45,178 bases of DNA from contig QEUP01000025.1 in assembly GCA_003577145.1 (NCBI GenBank), positions 1-45,178 of the forward strand, given 5' to 3'. The position numbers were made by a program, and so were the translations under genes. This document shows, piece after piece, positions 1-8,293 of this stretch; positions within the stretch are counted from its first letter, which is position 1; each line of letters begins with the position of its first letter. The notes under the pieces are model-generated. The model made no database searches. It was given only the letters and a program-made list of their open reading frames with translations, and had not been told where the DNA came from. This DNA is from Acidobacteriota bacterium. GTDB lineage: Bacteria > Actinomycetota > Acidimicrobiia > Acidimicrobiales > Microtrichaceae.

Positions 1-208
1 CATCAGCGGCGATCCCACCAGCCCCGTCGGGCTCAGCTTCAGCGACAGATGGGGCCGACCGGTGCTGCAACCACCCCGGCCAAAAGCACCCGCAGAGCCT
101 CCGCCCATCCAACACAACTGGCGACCACCCACAGGCGAGACCCTCGACGCCCGCTGGTTCGCCTGGCGGACCATCCCCACCCCCACCCCGACACGCGCGC
201 CGCCCTGA
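1..208 (+). CDS. 3' end of an unidentified protein (partial)
   Basis: An open frame enters from the left edge (codons start at base 2) and ends at TGA 206-208, giving the last 68 residues of a longer protein. The frame has good GC-rich third positions and reads as a Pro/Trp-rich tail containing DRWGRP and then a W-x-P-P-x-G-E-x-L-D-x-R-W-F segment. I do not recognise it with certainty. The tail is reminiscent of the C-termini of actinobacterial DUF222/HNH-endonuclease proteins, but that is only an impression. It runs toward the tldE gene, which ends at 272 on the other strand. A small CGCAGT-C-ACTGCG dyad just after the stop could help end transcription. Confidence 0.4.
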   Translation, partial: ISGDPTSPVGLSFSDRWGRPVLQPPRPKAPAEPPPIQHNWRPPTGETLDARWFAWRTIPTPTPTRAPP

Positions 209-271
209 CGCAGTCACTGCGCTGACGGAGCGCCGCCGTAACCAGCAGCCGAACTGGCTCGGTCGACCGGG

Positions 272-1615
272 TCAGCTTCCCGACACCGTCACGTCGGCGA
301 TGGCGAGGGTGAGTCCGGCGGCGTCCATCGGCAGCCACTCGAGATCGGAGCCGACGGCGACGACCTCCTTGAGCATCTTCTGGATGGTGGACGCGATGGT
401 GAACTCGCGGACCGGGCCGGCGGGCTCCCCTCCCGTGATGCGCAGGCCTTCAGCGCCGGTGGAGAAGTCGCCGCTCACCGGGTTCACGCCCGAGTGGATG
501 CCGGCGACGCCTTGGATGAGCAGGCCCTCACCGACCTTGCGGTAGATCTCCTCCGGCGCGAGCTCGCCCGGCGCAAGCGCGGCCGCATGGGCGCCGGTCG
601 TCGGAGTGCTCTTGAAGCCACCCCGCACCGCTGACCCGGTGGAGACCGTACCCATCGCCCTGGCGGTGTAGGCGTTGTGGAGGAACTGCTCGAGCACGCC
701 GCCTCGAATCATGACGTTGCGCCTCGCTGCCAGGCCTTCGCCGTCGGTCTCGGTCGCGGTGAAGGCCTCGACGTTCAGCGGGTCGTCGACGAGGGTGATC
801 GACGGTGACGCCACCTCCTCACCGATCCGCTCCGCGAACAACGAGCGGCCCTTGAGGACAGCCTCGGCACTCAAGGTGTCGGTGATGATGCTGATGAACT
901 GGGCCGTCACGAAGGGATCGAACACGACGGTGAGGCGCTCGCTGGCGGGCTTGGTGGCGCCGAGCAGCCGGGTCGCCCTCTCGGCGCTGTCGGAGGCCGC
1001 CTTCGCCGGGTCGAGCTCGCCTGGCTGGCGGGCCACCGAGAACCCGAAACCTGTCTGCGTCTCTCCCTCGTCCTCGGCCAGGGCGTAGGCCGCGACGTAG
1101 CACCCGGTCTCACGGCCCGAGGTCCGGATGCCTGTGGTGGTCACGATCGCGCCATCGGCCATGGCGTCGACGTACTCGGCGGACTCCACGCCGGTGATGC
1201 GGCTGTCGGCACCGACCGTGGCCTTCTCGAGCTCGATGGCGAGCTCGATCTTCTTCTCGGTGGGGAAGCCCACCAGGCGAGCGTCGAACAGCTCGAGGTC
1301 GGCCACGTCGACACCGTCGGGCTCGGCCAACCCGGCCCACTCGTCCTGGGTTCCGAACTCGGCGTTGTCCCTCGCCTCCGCCAGCGTCTCGAAGAGGGCG
1401 TCCTCGTCGAAGGTGCCGGCGTAGGCGAAGCCCTGGCGACCGTTCTTGACGACCCGTATCCCCACCCCGCGGGACTCGGCCGACGAGAACGACTCCACCT
1501 CGCCCTCGTAGACCCGGACTTCGGTGTCCTGCGAGTGGAGCACGACGGCCTCGACCTGCTCGTCGCCCTGCGCGGCGGCGACGATCCGATCCCCGAGCTC
1601 GAGCAGATCCGACAT
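272..1615 (-). CDS. tldE: TldE/PmbA family metalloprotease subunit
   Basis: A 447-residue protein of the TldD/PmbA family. It is the non-zinc partner of the TldD/TldE heterodimeric peptidase, which degrades unfolded peptides and in enterobacteria processes microcin B17 and CcdA. As expected for TldE, there is no HExxxH motif. The N-terminal region with GVGIRVVKNGRQGFAY matches the conserved GxGxRxxx...GFA block of the family, and the length is normal (about 445-450). The ATG at 1615 shares one base with the TGA of tldD (TGATG), so the two are translationally coupled and almost certainly co-transcribed from upstream of 3006. It is cytoplasmic, with no signal peptide or membrane segment. The family assignment is firm; the substrate here is unknown. 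Confidence 0.93.
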   Translation of the reverse strand: MSDLLELGDRIVAAAQGDEQVEAVVLHSQDTEVRVYEGEVESFSSAESRGVGIRVVKNGRQGFAYAGTFDEDALFETLAEARDNAEFGTQDEWAGLAEPDGVDVADLELFDARLVGFPTEKKIELAIELEKATVGADSRITGVESAEYVDAMADGAIVTTTGIRTSGRETGCYVAAYALAEDEGETQTGFGFSVARQPGELDPAKAASDSAERATRLLGATKPASERLTVVFDPFVTAQFISIITDTLSAEAVLKGRSLFAERIGEEVASPSITLVDDPLNVEAFTATETDGEGLAARRNVMIRGGVLEQFLHNAYTARAMGTVSTGSAVRGGFKSTPTTGAHAAALAPGELAPEEIYRKVGEGLLIQGVAGIHSGVNPVSGDFSTGAEGLRITGGEPAGPVREFTIASTIQKMLKEVVAVGSDLEWLPMDAAGLTLAIADVTVSGS

Positions 1616-3006
1616 CAGGCGGCCGTCCCGCCGATGGTGAGCCGCTTCACCCGCAGGGTCGGTACGCCGTCACCGACGGGAACACCCTGTCCGTCCTTGC
1701 CGCACGTACCGGGCGGCCCCATGGCGAAGTCGTTGCCCACCGCGTCGATGTCGGCGAGGACCTTTGGCCCGTTGCCGATGAGATTTCCCTCTCTGAGCGG
1801 CTCGGTGATCTTGCCTTGCTCGATCAGGTAGGACTCGGTCATGCCGAAGACGAAGTCGCCCGTGGCGGTGTTCACCTGCCCGCCTCCCAGGTGAGCGATG
1901 TAGATGCCGCTGTCGGTGTCGCTGATGATGTCGTCTGCTTCGTCGGTGCCGGCGAGGATGTAGGTGTTGGTCATGCGCACCATGGGCAGGTGCTGGTAGC
2001 TCTGCCGGCGCCCGTTGCCCGAACTGGCCCGGCCGTCCTTCCTGGCCCGCAGGTGGTCCCACATGTAGTCGGTGAGGACGCCTTGGTCGATCAACACGTT
2101 GCGCTGGGCGGGACGGCCTTCGTCATCGATGGCAAAGCAGCCCCACTCGCCGGCCATCGTCCCGTCGTCGACGAGAGTGACAAGCGACGAGGCGACCCTC
2201 TCGCCCACGCGACCCTCGAACACGGACGCATGCTTGTTGACCAGGTCGGCTTCGAGACCGTGACCGCAGGCCTCGTGGAACATGACGCCACCGCCACCCG
2301 AGCCGATCACCACCGGCATCTCACCGCTCGGCGCCGGCCGGGCGCCCAGCTTGGTCAACGCCCTGCGCGCTGCGGCCTGCGCGAGCTCGTCGATGTCGTA
2401 GCTGTCGAACAGCTCGAATCCGACGGTGTGCCCCACGCTCTCGCGGCCGGTCTGCATGCCGGTATCACCCGTGGCCACGCACGACACGGAGAACAGCGTC
2501 TTGACCTGATCGTCTGCGGTGACGAGCCCGTCGGAGTTGGCAACGAGGATCCGGCGCACGCTGTCGGCATAGCGTGCGCTGACCTGGGTGATGGCGCCGC
2601 CCTCGGACCGGGCCACCTCGTCGGCTCGGGTCAACAGCTCCACCTTGCGAGCCTTGGGCACCTCGCCGGGGGCGATGGACACAGGGTTGGGGCGCTCCAC
2701 CACCTGGCGGGACAGGTCGACGCCATCGGTCGCCCCCCCGCCGCTGCGGGCCGCGGCAGCCGCTGCCTGCGCCGCCTTGCTCAAACCCTCCTCGGAGAGA
2801 TCAGCCGTATGGGCGAACCCGGTCGAGTCGCCGACGACCACCCGGATGCCTGCTCCACGATCGCGTCCCGAGGTGAGCTCCTCGACCTTGCCGTCGTCGA
2901 GCAGGGCAGACGACGAACGACGGTCCTCGGCGAAGACCTCCGCGAAGTCCCCACCGCGGTGCAGCGCCGCACCGAGGACTCTCCTGAGGACGCCTTCTTC
3001 GATCAC
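1615..3006 (-). CDS. tldD: TldD zinc metalloprotease subunit
   Basis: A 463-residue TldD. It carries the catalytic zinc motif HEACGH (H244, E245, H249) followed by GLEAD, and the C-terminal third ligand Cys435 in GTCGKDGQ, so the metal site looks intact. It forms the active half of the TldD/TldE peptidase with the gene immediately downstream (one-base TGATG overlap). It starts at GTG 3006, preceded by GAAGAG about 8 bases upstream. The pair is divergent from the thioesterase gene. TldD/E can mature ribosomally made peptides, but I see no obvious precursor-peptide gene or azole-forming partners nearby, so a general peptide-turnover role is the safer reading. Confidence 0.95.
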   Translation of the reverse strand: MIEEGVLRRVLGAALHRGGDFAEVFAEDRRSSSALLDDGKVEELTSGRDRGAGIRVVVGDSTGFAHTADLSEEGLSKAAQAAAAAARSGGGATDGVDLSRQVVERPNPVSIAPGEVPKARKVELLTRADEVARSEGGAITQVSARYADSVRRILVANSDGLVTADDQVKTLFSVSCVATGDTGMQTGRESVGHTVGFELFDSYDIDELAQAAARRALTKLGARPAPSGEMPVVIGSGGGGVMFHEACGHGLEADLVNKHASVFEGRVGERVASSLVTLVDDGTMAGEWGCFAIDDEGRPAQRNVLIDQGVLTDYMWDHLRARKDGRASSGNGRRQSYQHLPMVRMTNTYILAGTDEADDIISDTDSGIYIAHLGGGQVNTATGDFVFGMTESYLIEQGKITEPLREGNLIGNGPKVLADIDAVGNDFAMGPPGTCGKDGQGVPVGDGVPTLRVKRLTIGGTAA

Positions 3007-3107
3007 TTATTCGCTCTTCTCGCAGCGGTGGTTACAGGCTGGTTTCATGTGTCACAGTCACGCACTCGGGCTTGGTTCTGGCTAGCGAAGGACTTATCGT
3101 ACCCGGC

Positions 3108-3488
3108 GTGGACCTTGCTCCCGGTTTGGCCGCAGACGTGAAGCTCACCGTCGGCGATGAGGACACCGCCATCGCCTTCGGCTCCGGTACCGTACCGGTG
3201 CTCGCCACCCCCAGGGTGATCGCGCTCTGTGAAGAAGCCACTGTCAAGGCCATCGAGGACGAGCTGCCCCAAGGCCAGACGACGGTCGGGATGCGCGTCC
3301 AGATCGATCACCTTGCACCCAGCGCGGTGGGCCACACGGTCATAGCCGAAGCGACCCTCGAGAAGGTCGAGGGTCGCCGCCTCACCTTCACGGTCAACGC
3401 CAAGGACGAACGCGGCCTGATCGCCGCCGGCAAGGTGACCCGGGTGTTGGTCGACACCGCACGCTTCCTCGACAAGGCCAACGACTGA
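3108..3488 (+). CDS. FlK-like hotdog thioesterase
   Basis: A single hotdog-fold domain of about 126 residues that resembles fluoroacetyl-CoA thioesterase FlK and its many actinobacterial relatives. It has the conserved blocks V-P-V-L-A-T-P-R-V (helix start), LCEEATVKAIE, TTVGMRVQIDHLAPS and the EKVEGRRLTF strand. Such proteins hydrolyse acyl-CoA thioesters; fluoroacetate specificity should not be assumed. I chose GTG 3108, which yields the usual MDLAPGL... N-terminus. An in-frame TTG at 3072 would add 12 residues and has no better ribosome-binding site. The gene is convergent with the IlvG-like gene and divergent from tldD, so it is probably monocistronic. Confidence 0.82.
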   Translation: MDLAPGLAADVKLTVGDEDTAIAFGSGTVPVLATPRVIALCEEATVKAIEDELPQGQTTVGMRVQIDHLAPSAVGHTVIAEATLEKVEGRRLTFTVNAKDERGLIAAGKVTRVLVDTARFLDKAND

Positions 3489-3507
3489 GCGACGGGGCGG
3501 CCTCACC

Positions 3508-3520
3508 GAGCGCTGCGCTC
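3508..3520. terminator. Short hairpin between convergent genes
   Basis: GAGCG-CTG-CGCTC forms a 5-bp stem between the convergent thioesterase and IlvG-like genes, overlapping the stop of the latter. There is no T-tract, so terminator function is only suggested by position. Confidence 0.25.
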
Positions 3521-5138
3521 AGATCAAGCTGCTCGAACGAGGGTAGGCATCGCCGGGGTCGGTGATGACGTTCACCAGGTAGGGCACCCCTGATGCGAAT
3601 GCGCGGTCCAAGGCCGGGCCGATCTCGGCTGGTGTCTCCACCGTCTCACCGGCACCGCCCAGCGCGGAGACAATGTGGTCGTAGCGACACCCGGGTTGGA
3701 GATCGGCCGCTACGTCATAGCCGTAGAGAAGCTGCATGGGGTGCTTCTCCAAGCCCCAGATGCCGTTGTTGCCGACGACGATGACAACCGGCAACTCGTG
3801 CCTGACCAACGAGTCCGCATCCATCAGCGAGAAGCCCGCGGCCCCGTCGCCCAGCAGGACACAGACCTGCTTGTCGGGGTGGGCGACCCGCGCCGCCATC
3901 GCATAGCCCATGCCCGTGCCGAGGCAGCCGTACGGACCGGGGTCGAGCCACAGGCCAGGGCGGTACGAGTCCAGGTACTTGCCGCCGTAGGACACGAAGT
4001 CGCCCCCGTCGCAGACGATCACCGCGTCCGGATCGAGTCGCTGCCGCAGCTCTCCGTAGACCCGGGTCGGCTTGATGGGATCGGCTTCGGCACGGAGCAG
4101 CTTCTCGTCGTCGGCCCTGGCCGCGCTCTCGAGCTCGCGCAGCAGCCCGATCCAGGGGTCGTGATCGCTCAGCTCGCCCGCGTAGTCGGCCAGCCCACTC
4201 AGTGTCGCGCCGATGTTCCCGGCGGGTGACGCGGCGGGTGTCACGTGACCGGCGCGCGAATCCGGCGAGTCCACGATGTGGATCACCTCCGCGTCGCCGA
4301 AGGACCCGAAGGACAGCCGGAAGTCGAGCGGCGTGCCGATCACGGCTACCACGTCGGCGTCGGACTTGAGCATGCGACGGGTCCGCGAGAACGCCAGCTC
4401 GTGATCGGCGGGGATGCATCCCCGGCCGAGCCCGTTGACGAAGGTCGGCAGCCTCAACGCCTCAACCGCAGCGAGGAGCTGTTCCCACGCCCCTTCCCAG
4501 TAGAGGTCGGTGCCCACGACCACCGCCGGCTTCTCGGCCCGGGCCAGCAGGCCGGCTGCACGCGCAACTTCATCGTGGTCGGGCTCGCTGGACGCGGGGC
4601 TCTCCGAGGGCGGCCGCTGCGCCTCGGCCGCGCCGAAGAGCACGTCCATCGGGAAGTCGACGAACACGGGCCCTCGATGGGGGCTGATCGCCTCCCGGGC
4701 GGCGGCGTGCACCTGCGAGATCGTGCTCTCCGTGTCGGGCACGGTGACGGCGCGCTTGGTGATCGACTCGACTACAGGAAGGTGGTCGAACTCCTGCAAG
4801 GCGCCCCGACCCCAGCCTTCCTGCGCCGCGCGCCCGCCGAAGACGATGAGCGGCGAGCCGTTGAAGTGAGCGGTGGTGATGGCGCTCACGCCGTTGGTGA
4901 CGCCGGGCCCGGCGGTGATGGCCGACAGCCCGGGCCGGCGTGTGAGCTTGGCCATCCCCTCGGCGGCGAACGTGGCCGTCTGCTCGTGACGCACGTCGTA
5001 GAGCTTCATGCCCACCTTCAGCGCCGCGTCGTACAGGGGGAATATGTGGGCCCCCGAGAGCGTGAACATCTCCGACACGCCGAACTGCTCCAGTGCAACC
5101 AGCGCCAGCTCGCCGCCGTGACCCTTGACCGTCGCCAT
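3519..5138 (-). CDS. ThDP-dependent acetolactate synthase-like enzyme (IlvG type)
   Basis: A 539-residue thiamine-diphosphate enzyme. The N-terminal ThDP-PYR domain contains the activating glutamate E52 in RHEQTA and GPGVTNG. The central domain is Rossmann-like, and the C-terminal ThDP-PP domain carries the cofactor motif from GDG430 to NN457-458. The sequence follows the mycobacterial IlvG (Rv1820) type closely, including the C-terminal ...NGIWGLEKHPMQLLYGY segment. Such proteins are annotated as acetolactate synthase, but stand-alone members without an IlvN small subunit may act on other 2-oxo acids or be oxalyl-CoA-decarboxylase-like. It lies 21 bases downstream of an alpha/beta hydrolase on the same strand and is probably in one operon with it. 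The substrate is not determinable from sequence. Confidence 0.88.
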   Translation of the reverse strand: MATVKGHGGELALVALEQFGVSEMFTLSGAHIFPLYDAALKVGMKLYDVRHEQTATFAAEGMAKLTRRPGLSAITAGPGVTNGVSAITTAHFNGSPLIVFGGRAAQEGWGRGALQEFDHLPVVESITKRAVTVPDTESTISQVHAAAREAISPHRGPVFVDFPMDVLFGAAEAQRPPSESPASSEPDHDEVARAAGLLARAEKPAVVVGTDLYWEGAWEQLLAAVEALRLPTFVNGLGRGCIPADHELAFSRTRRMLKSDADVVAVIGTPLDFRLSFGSFGDAEVIHIVDSPDSRAGHVTPAASPAGNIGATLSGLADYAGELSDHDPWIGLLRELESAARADDEKLLRAEADPIKPTRVYGELRQRLDPDAVIVCDGGDFVSYGGKYLDSYRPGLWLDPGPYGCLGTGMGYAMAARVAHPDKQVCVLLGDGAAGFSLMDADSLVRHELPVVIVVGNNGIWGLEKHPMQLLYGYDVAADLQPGCRYDHIVSALGGAGETVETPAEIGPALDRAFASGVPYLVNVITDPGDAYPRSSSLI

Positions 5139-5159
5139 GCCGCGCCTCCCTTCCTCGCC

Positions 5160-6008
5160 TCACCGGCCGCCGAAGAAGCCCACCACCGACCTCCACCACT
5201 GCTCCGGGGCCTCGAACTGTGGACTGTGCCCGGCATCGTCGATGATGTCCAGCCGAGCGCCGGGAATGACCTCGGCCATCCTCTTGGATGCTGCGAGGAA
5301 CGGCTCGTCGAGCGCCCCGACCAGCACCAGCGTCGGGACCTTCACCCGAGCCAGGTCTGCGAGACGGTCGGGGATGTCCAGCAACTGCTCCACCACCGAG
5401 ACCCACATGTGACCCGAGCAGGACCTCAACTTGCGGTCGTTGAACTCCGCATAGCCCTCACGCTCGCGGAGGAGGCGCTCGTGAGCCGGGTTCGTGAGAA
5501 GCGCGTCGCCTTTCGCCAGGAGGTCGGCGAGCGCGCCGATCCCCTGGGCCCGCACGACGGCCATGCCCATCTGTGCCATCTCCGGTTCGATCCCGTCGAG
5601 CGCGCCGTGATGGGTGTCCATCAGAACCAGACGCTCGACCCGGGTGGGGTTCTCGATCGCCAGGATCTGGGCGATCATGCCGCCCATGGAGTGCCCCAGC
5701 AGGTTGAAGCTCGACCATCCCAGCGCGTCGGCGAGTCCGAGGATGTCATTGACGAAGAACTTGTCGAGGTACTTGGATTCGTCGGCGGGCTTGTCGCTGT
5801 CACCGTGGCCCCGGTTGTCAGGCGCGACGACGTGGAATCCGGCCCCGGCGAAGGGGCCCATCCAGTCAGCGAAATCCTCTTTGGCGCCGGTGAAGCCGTG
5901 GACGAGCATCAGCGGGCGCCCGCCCCGGCCGGCCTCGGCGACGGCGAGCCTCACGGACCCGACATCGACTCGCCGTTCCAAGGTGTCGCTCGATTCCCGG
6001 TCGTTCAT
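5160..6008 (-). CDS. Alpha/beta hydrolase
   Basis: A 282-residue alpha/beta-hydrolase-fold enzyme. The oxyanion region is LVHGFTG. The nucleophile is S107 in the GHSMG elbow, with acid D234 (GALDEP) and base H261 (AGHSPQFE), so the triad is complete. Length and motifs are those of epoxide-hydrolase, haloperoxidase or MhpC-like esterases; specificity is unknown. There is no signal peptide, so it is cytoplasmic. The downstream ThDP enzyme begins 21 bases after its stop, which suggests a two-gene operon. A C-C hydrolase next to a ThDP decarboxylase/carboligase would fit a small catabolic module, but that is inference. Confidence 0.88.
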   Translation of the reverse strand: MNDRESSDTLERRVDVGSVRLAVAEAGRGGRPLMLVHGFTGAKEDFADWMGPFAGAGFHVVAPDNRGHGDSDKPADESKYLDKFFVNDILGLADALGWSSFNLLGHSMGGMIAQILAIENPTRVERLVLMDTHHGALDGIEPEMAQMGMAVVRAQGIGALADLLAKGDALLTNPAHERLLREREGYAEFNDRKLRSCSGHMWVSVVEQLLDIPDRLADLARVKVPTLVLVGALDEPFLAASKRMAEVIPGARLDIIDDAGHSPQFEAPEQWWRSVVGFFGGR

Positions 6009-6069
6009 GCCCCACTATTACCGCTTTGCCGACAGTTCCACGAACTGCCGGTCGACACGAGCTGTGATC

Positions 6070-6999
6070 TCACTCCCCGTAGATCAACGCGTTCAGGCTG
6101 ATCACCTCGTCCTCGAACGCCTCCGACACTGTTGAGGTCTCAGCCGGGACTGCGGGTAGAGGAACGTCTTGTCCGAGGTCGGCCAACGACAGCACCAGGA
6201 CGGCGTCGTCGGAGAATCGCAGCTCCAGGGTGGAGACGGTGTTGTCGTCGGTGAGACCGACCGTCGCGGGCACGGCTTCGACGGCGATGCCGGAGGCTTC
6301 CAAGCCGGCGACCAGGGCATCGAGCTCGGCTTCGTGCTCGGCGTCCGCCGCCGCCTTCCGCAGATCTACTGTCCCTTCGAGCAAACCAGGGGTCTCGCCG
6401 AGTGCGGCGACGTCGGTCGAGAACCCGCGCAGCGATTCCACGAGCGTGCGCCAGTCGAGCACATCCACCGGCGTCGCCAGATGACCTTCACCGATGCCGG
6501 GGCCGTAGAAGGTCTCGTCGATGACCACCCAACGCTCCCCTTCCTCGTAACGCGGGTTGAACAGCTCGATGTGGAGCAGAAGCAGCCTCGAGCCTGCGGC
6601 CGCGACTCCGAGATCCACCAGCTCGAACGTGTCGATCCACTGGACGGGGTACTTCCCCCCGAGCTGGTGCTGGGGACCGGCAGCGGTGACGAGGTCCAGG
6701 CCGATGCCGGCACGAACACCCCCGGGCGCGAACTCTGCTTCCACCTGCAGCGACCCACCTGATCTCTCCGTGTCGGGGTCGGGAGTCAGGGACAGCGAGT
6801 AGCGTCCCGACGTGGCCTGCAGTGTCTGGTCGACAGCGACCTGAACCTCCCGATCGGCCGCCGCGGCCTCCTCCAGGCGCAGGGTCCCGGCGATCGAGCT
6901 CGCCTCCCCGATGCTTGCGCCTGTGGGAGCGGAGTCGGCGTCGGCCGTGCAGGACCCGACCAGTAGTACCGCCACAGCGACCGTTTGGAGAGCCTTCAT
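6070..6999 (-). CDS. Predicted lipoprotein of unknown function
   Basis: A 309-residue protein with a short signal sequence and a lipobox ending VGSC (Cys17), so it is probably membrane-anchored outside the cell. The mature part has alternating beta-strand patterns (LQATSGRYSLSL..., LQVEAEFAPGGVRAG..., RWVVIDETFYGP..., VSTLELRFSDD). These resemble LppX/LprG- or DUF6612-like lipoproteins, which bind lipids or sense envelope state, but I cannot assign a family firmly. The ATG at 6999 is preceded by AGG at about 10 bases; a GTG three codons upstream is the alternative. It is divergent from the flippase-like gene at 7072. Confidence 0.7.
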   Translation of the reverse strand: MKALQTVAVAVLLVGSCTADADSAPTGASIGEASSIAGTLRLEEAAAADREVQVAVDQTLQATSGRYSLSLTPDPDTERSGGSLQVEAEFAPGGVRAGIGLDLVTAAGPQHQLGGKYPVQWIDTFELVDLGVAAAGSRLLLLHIELFNPRYEEGERWVVIDETFYGPGIGEGHLATPVDVLDWRTLVESLRGFSTDVAALGETPGLLEGTVDLRKAAADAEHEAELDALVAGLEASGIAVEAVPATVGLTDDNTVSTLELRFSDDAVLVLSLADLGQDVPLPAVPAETSTVSEAFEDEVISLNALIYGE

Positions 7000-7071
7000 G
7001 TGCGTCACACCTGTAGAAGCGGTCGAGGGTAGCGCGCTACCTGTGATTAGGGTGGTCGCGTCTCCCGGTGC

Positions 7072-8193
7072 GTGAGCAGGGTCCGAGACAACGACGGCAT
7101 GAAGCGCCCCCGAACCTGGAAGCTGTTGCTGCGGATCGCCATGAGTGGCGCCCTACTGGCGCTGCTGTTCTGGCAGCTTCCCGACTTCGACGCCGACAAG
7201 CTCTTCGCGAACTGGACCGGGAACGCCTGGGCGTGGCTCATGGGGTCAGGCGTGTTGATGCTGGGCGCCTTCGGCTTGCAGACGTTGCGCTGGCACCAGG
7301 TTCTGCTGGCGCTCGGGCTCCGATCCAGCATGGGCCGGCTGTTCTCCTACTTCATGGCCGGGCAGTTCGTGTCGAACATCTTGCCCACGACGATTGGCGG
7401 CGACGTAGTACGCATCCTGCGCCTGGCGAAGGACAACGACGACCCGCCGGCGAGCTTCGCCAGCGTCGTGCTGGAGAGATTGACCGGCTGGTTCGTCCTG
7501 CCCATGATCAGCCTCCTGGGGTTCCTCCTCAACCCGTCGCTGCTTCGCCTCGGTGCGGCGTCATGGACCGCCGTGGCCATCTGCGGGGGAACGCTGCTGG
7601 CGCTCACCGCCATCCTGGCGATCGCCAGCCATCCCGGCTGGGGACCGCGCCTGTCGCACAGGGGAGGCTGGCGAGCGTTCCTGGGGGCAGTTCATTTCGG
7701 TGTGGTCGCCATTCGGACCCACCGCTCCGCGCTGGTGTCGGTCATCGGTGTGGGCGTTGCGTTCCAGGTGGTCCTCGCGCTCTCGGTCTGGATGGCCGCT
7801 CGAGCGCTGGCGATGGACTCCGTCGGATTGACCGCCGTCCTCGCCTTCTTCCCCGCAGTGGCCATCGCCCAGAACCTGCCCATCGGCATCGGCGGGCTGG
7901 GCGTCCGCGAGGGAGCGCTGGTCCTGTTCCTCACCCCGCTGGGAGCCACCGACGAGCAAGCCATCGCCCTCGGCCTGACCTTCTACTTCGTCACCCTCGT
8001 GACGAGCCTCCTCGGCGGCCCCGCCTTCGTCTTCGGCCGGCAGGCCGAAGAGCAGGAGGCGGCCGTCGCCGGGGACGTGGAGGGTCTGGCCGAGGAGCTC
8101 GAGCGTCGCAGCGAAGCCCCGCACGAGAGTGCCGCTCACCCCCGACCGGACGGTCGGGACGGTCCCAGTGGTCCCAGCACCGCGTATTCTTGA
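7072..8193 (+). CDS. Lysylphosphatidylglycerol synthase/flippase-like integral membrane protein
   Basis: A 373-residue polytopic membrane protein with about 8 hydrophobic segments. It has the family signatures of the LPG synthase transmembrane region / AglD superfamily (DUF2029-unrelated, PF03706 type): LRWHQVLLALG, YFMAGQFVSNILPTTIGGDVVRILRL and the late glycine-rich LPIGIGGLGVREGALV. Members flip or transfer lipid-linked groups; this one lacks the soluble C-terminal MprF aminoacyl-transferase domain and ends in a charged tail. It starts at GTG 7072 or ATG 7099. It is followed 100 bases later by dxs on the same strand. Its substrate is unknown. Confidence 0.85.
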   Translation: MSRVRDNDGMKRPRTWKLLLRIAMSGALLALLFWQLPDFDADKLFANWTGNAWAWLMGSGVLMLGAFGLQTLRWHQVLLALGLRSSMGRLFSYFMAGQFVSNILPTTIGGDVVRILRLAKDNDDPPASFASVVLERLTGWFVLPMISLLGFLLNPSLLRLGAASWTAVAICGGTLLALTAILAIASHPGWGPRLSHRGGWRAFLGAVHFGVVAIRTHRSALVSVIGVGVAFQVVLALSVWMAARALAMDSVGLTAVLAFFPAVAIAQNLPIGIGGLGVREGALVLFLTPLGATDEQAIALGLTFYFVTLVTSLLGGPAFVFGRQAEEQEAAVAGDVEGLAEELERRSEAPHESAAHPRPDGRDGPSGPSTAYS

Positions 8194-8293
8194 ACCAGGT
8201 CGCGACGTCTGACATGAACACCGAGTGCACCACCGGGTACCGTGCTCACGGCGCATGTTCTCGGCGCACCCGACGTGGAGGAAACCGGAGCCG

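Noticed and set aside
1816-3141. 441-codon plus-strand open frame
   Set aside because: It is antisense to tldD, which has an intact zinc motif; the product has no domain.
272-3488. RiPP maturation locus around TldD/TldE
   Set aside because: There is no precursor-like small gene and no cyclodehydratase, dehydrogenase or exporter nearby.
4245-6101. 618-codon plus-strand open frame
   Set aside because: It is antisense to the IlvG-like and hydrolase genes, has Arg/His/Gly-rich composition typical of GC-bias shadows and no recognisable domain.
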